A stretch of 64,000 bases of DNA from Prochilodus magdalenae. Lineage: Eukaryota; Chordata; Actinopteri; Characiformes; Prochilodontidae. The stretch covers positions 70,001 through 134,000 of the forward strand of contig JAMWET010000016.1 in the NCBI GenBank assembly GCA_024036415.1. The letters are read 5' to 3'. Made by a program: the position numbers and the translations under genes. The notes below the pieces were generated by a model. The model saw nothing but the letters and a program-made list of their open reading frames with translations. It was not told the origin of the DNA and ran no database searches. This document shows, one piece after another, positions 60,291 through 64,000 of the stretch. Position 1 is the first letter of the stretch. Each line of letters starts with the position of its first letter.

Positions 60291-61599
60291 CAGATGCAGC
60301 AGATCGAGGTTAAGGTGTACAATGCTGTAGAATTCCTCCAACAGGTAGCAACAAAGCAGTCGGAGCCATTGCAGGGCAGTCACAGACTGACATTCATCAA
60401 AAATAGAGTAATCACACATGTAACGGTGATAGAAATAGAGCCTATGCGACACGTAGGAACCTTTCTCATGGGAAAGTACAGAGAGTAATGCAGCATTCAA
60501 GTACATGTGTGCATTCCTGAGTGGTGGGCTAACCAAAGTGAGCCCGTAGAAACTTCAGTTCATTCGGAAAGGTACTTTTATCCATCTGTCATTGTGCTGT
60601 GGCTGTAAACAACAGAAGCGAGCAAAAAACGAAGCACAGAATCCACAAGCGCTCATATCATGCAGCGTGAGGCTTTAATTAGCACGGCATACAATTTGCC
60701 CGCTTGTTTTCCCCCATAGCACATGACGCTAGGCTGTATATATTAACCCCATGCAGACAAAATGGTGCAAAAGTGTTTCAACCCAGGGGTATTTCTCAGC
60801 CCACCCCTTGGAAGGCCTCTGCACACTAGGCTAATGAATACTCTTATTTAGACAGTGGCAGCTGATTTGAGCTCAGGCCTCTCCGAGGAATCCTCATTTC
60901 ATTGTCCTTCCTCTCCGCCAGGCACAGCCCGTTTTCTTCAGTCTCCATGGAGACTCACTATCTGTGACATTCCTCCATATGGCCTATAAATATCATTTTT
61001 TTAAAAGTGTCTTTCAGTGAGCTCTCCAGCACTGCTGTATCGCTGCGGCAATGCATACCAGCTCCAAATCACACCCAGCGTTAGCTCATCACGCGCCACC
61101 GTTCCATTCGATCAAAACAGCTTGACTCTGAGAAATAAATCTGTCTCCTGTTGAACTGGAAAACCAAGCATGGTCGGGACACATGGGACATTTACGACTA
61201 AAGCATACTGAACCCTTTACCAACACGCTGAACATGACTGTGAAATCAGAACCATCAGAACCTTCAGGTAGCCCAGCAAAGTGCTTTCTAACAATAAGGT
61301 TAAAAAGGTTCTATGGGCAATGCCATGAAGAGCAGTGGTCACCGACCTTCCTGCTGGAGACCTACTTTCCTGAAATGTTCTAACCAGCATCTAACATCCC
61401 CCATTACCCAGCAGTCATGCTTCTGATCCAGCCATTCAAGCACTTCTGAAGAAGCTGGAGAAGGAGATGCAGGTGGGCTGGATTGTGGTTGGAACTAGAC
61501 TCTGCAAGAAGGTAGATCTCCAGGACAGCATTTTAGTAAAGATGTAAATTAGTGTTTCAGGAATCCCCACATAAAGGAAAAGACCTTGTATTAATCATC

Positions 61600-61810
61600 T
61601 ACATCTACAGCATTTAGCTGACGCTCTTATCCAGAGCGACTTACAAGGTTAATCATATTACAGGTGGGCCAATGTAGTGTTAGGAGTCTTGCCCAAGGAC
61701 TCTTATTGGTGTAGCACAGCATAGTCACCCAGAACGGGAATCGAACCCCAGTCTCCCACATGGGACGGTAGCTTCCTGGTGAGTAGTGGTGTTATCCGTT
61801 GTGCCACACC
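61600..61810 (-). mobile_element. tRNA-derived SINE, family 1, best-preserved copy
   Basis: On the minus strand: A-box-like TGGCACAACGGATAACACC, B box GGTTCGATTCCC, body, then tail AAGTCGCTCTGGATAAGAGC. Confidence 0.85.
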
Positions 61811-62054
61811 AAAAAAAGACTTAGCACAATGCATCCAAACCAACACTGTGAAAGTGTTTCATTGGTTCAGTTGAAGAAAAAATGTTCATAATGCTACAAG
61901 CAAACAAACTAGGTTTATCCAACCTCAAAATTAACTTTCTAGAAGCAATACTTCAGTCTAAGTCATTTTTTGAGTTGGGTAAAACTTAATATCATTGCTA
62001 ATGGTTGTAAAATAGTGGAAATCATGTTTTTCAGTTTGGACTGTAGTGGGCGAT

Positions 62055-62100
62055 ATTTACATTTAAGGCATTTAGTAGACGCTCTTATGCAGAGCGAATA
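62055..62100 (-). mobile_element. SINE family 1 tail fragment
   Basis: Only the CATTTAGTAGACGCTCTTAT tail block is left. Confidence 0.6.
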
Positions 62101-62317
62101 ACAACTGTGCTTACCGTTCCGTAATACTTTCCAGCTAGTATAAGAAGGTCGGCCAAAAATGTGTACATCCTGTATTGTGATGCGTCATGGTATGCATACT
62201 GTATGTTTGCTGTTGAAACCAAAATTACTAATTTTGTGTTGGTTTTAGTCTATCAAATGCTTTCTTAATCTAAAATTTCATCATGAATGGATTTCCTGAA
62301 TTTCTTCTGGAAAACAA

Positions 62318-62400
62318 ACCGGTTCCATTGACCTACATTATTAGTAAGGTCTGCTTTTCCTTCCTCTATAAAGCGGTACGGTTGTGTTTGGAGGTACAGG
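62318..62400. mobile_element. MITE, family M, decayed fragment
   Basis: GGTTCCATTGACCTACATTA followed by a diverged inner arm. Confidence 0.45.
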
Positions 62401-63058
62401 GTGTTCTTCTGACAGCAGCTATATGTGTTATGTGTGAGAGGTCATATTTTACAGCTGAGGAGCATCTAACATTCGTTACACAAAATAGAGAAAGCAGAAC
62501 TGCATGATATACAGACGGATGTCCATATAGCTTTCTAATTCGATGGCCTGTTTCACACATGCTACCTCTGCTTGGCACAGAGCTGAGTGTAGTGAAATAA
62601 GGGATGAAAGTCAAAGCAAATGAAGCTAAAAGCCGAATTTAAACTGCATTTGTCCTTGTGATGTGAAAACAGACCTAAATCAGACTCTGATTGGAGGGTG
62701 TTTCCTTCTTGTGATGTAGATGTAGATTACAGTTAATGGAAATCTATACTTCACATACTTTCATTACAGATTTGTGTTATATGCCATTCGTCTTTGGTTT
62801 GGAATGCCACGAAGGTACTCATTCTTTGGTAAAGGTATGCGCACTGGATATAGGATTCACTCACTGAGACCTGAAGCCACCTCATTTGCATCCTGAGTGT
62901 GGTGTCAGATTTTTTTGGCCAAATATTCTAGGAAAAAAGTTTAAACTCTAAAAACTTTAGGTTCAATATAAAAAATAGATTTGTCTAACAACTGTAGAAG
63001 TTTTTGGATTAAGGGTCTGACAGCCAAGCCAGTTGTACAAGTACTGACCATACCCAGG

Positions 63059-63312
63059 ATATCGTCACTGTCCAAAGAAAAACAGGTATCTCCAAAACTG
63101 GACTTTACAGGAGAGGCCAAAAACCTTATTTAATTTGAATGGAAGTCAATGGAACCAGACGTCTTTCCAAGCTGTTTTGGGACATTTCTGTTGGTCCATT
63201 CTTCATGGAATTCCCACAGAGTGTAAAGAGCACCTCATGTGATCAAATGATGCACAAAAGTTAAAATCATCAAAAATGGAGATACATGTTTTTCATTGGA
63301 CAGCGACGACAT
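63059..63312. mobile_element. MITE, family M, copy
   Basis: Ends ATATCGTCACTGTCCAAAG and GGACAGCGACGACAT; full core. Confidence 0.85.
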
Positions 63313-63361
63313 ACTTGATAAAAAGGTACTGAGATATAATTTTTATAAATCGAATACAGTC

Positions 63362-63800
63362 ATCATTTAAAGAATGGTTGCCCGACTTGGTGAATAGGTT
63401 TGACAATGGGAGACATGTGAATGATTCTCGTTTCCCACTCGACTGTGCATGTAACGTTAGCATGGACGAGCCTTATCGCTGTACCTGACTGACACAGCAT
63501 CTTTAGTGACGAGTCCTAAAGGCACTGTGATCAAGTCCAGAAGGGCTTATGTCCCCCACCCCCCCACCCCCAAGATGATGGACCATAGGAGACCATTAGG
63601 AACCACTTCACCTCCATGCTGAGATGTCTTGTATATTGAGGCCATACTGAGAGACACTAGTTCTGTATGTGTAGCTCAATAAGTATTACCCATATCAGTC
63701 TAAATCTATCGTTTATTATTCATGGTGACCTTTATCTTCCTTCCCAACAGCACTACAATCCCCCTCTTCCGTTTGGGTGCAACTGTTCTTTGATAATGAG
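63362..63800 (+). mobile_element. Tc1 family A fossil, internally deleted
   Basis: Family A blocks GACGAGCCTTATCGCTGTAC and TATGTGTAGCTCAATAAGTA, with right end CTTCCGTTTGGGTGCAACTG. Most of the transposase region is missing. Confidence 0.7.
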
Positions 63801-64000
63801 TGTAATTAGGTTGTGTAATAGGGCGAATGATATAAACAGGTCCTTGCAGTGGAGCTGGTATGCATTACACTCTTTATGATGAGGGGTTACCGCATTCAGA
63901 CATGTTAGACCCCAGCCTGCCCCAAATCCCCAGTGTTTGTCATTTCCCCAGTGGGGGTTTGGACATGATCATGAATGTGAACCGGACTTGACCCCACCAG

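Overview
This is a vertebrate, almost certainly teleost, genomic window. The evidence is genes split into many short exons with GT/AG junctions, no operon-like packing, abundant microsatellites, degenerate Tc1/mariner elements, tRNA-derived SINEs and MITEs of types common in ray-finned fish. All three protein-coding genes that I can support lie on the minus strand: DHX58 (LGP2), then KAT2A (GCN5), then RAB5C. As I recall the human map, this is the order and relative orientation of the 17q21 block, so the window is a conserved syntenic segment. I found no sign of the small intronless HSPB9 gene that lies between KAT2A and RAB5C in mammals. Species cannot be assigned from the sequence alone.

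Layout. 1-7.6 kb: the 5' part of DHX58. Five coding exons (857-4965) give residues 1-270, and the rest of the gene lies off the left edge. A candidate interferon-type promoter and noncoding first exon sit at 7432-7557. 7.6-13.9 kb: Tc1-derived and microsatellite sequence, then the probable KAT2A 3' UTR. 13.9-26.5 kb: complete KAT2A, 18 coding exons, 792 residues, with a CpG-rich promoter at about 26.3-26.5 kb. 26.5-29.1 kb: intergenic. 29.1-51.4 kb: complete RAB5C, five coding exons, 221 residues, with a first intron of about 9.7 kb leading to a CpG-rich noncoding exon near 51.23-51.4 kb. 51.4-64 kb: no gene found. This stretch holds a 1.6-kb minisatellite, nested Tc1-like elements and several MITEs.

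The three products act in unrelated processes: innate RNA sensing, histone acetylation in SAGA/ATAC-type complexes, and early endosome trafficking. Their neighbourhood is ancestral synteny, not a functional cassette. I see no undescribed multi-gene system. The most interesting signals are regulatory or structural: an IRF-site plus TATA promoter candidate for DHX58, a (TG)n tract in place of the usual polypyrimidine tract of the KAT2A acetyl-CoA-loop exon, inverted repeats around DHX58 exons, a stop-free 30-bp minisatellite, and an informative nested transposon insertion with its empty site visible.
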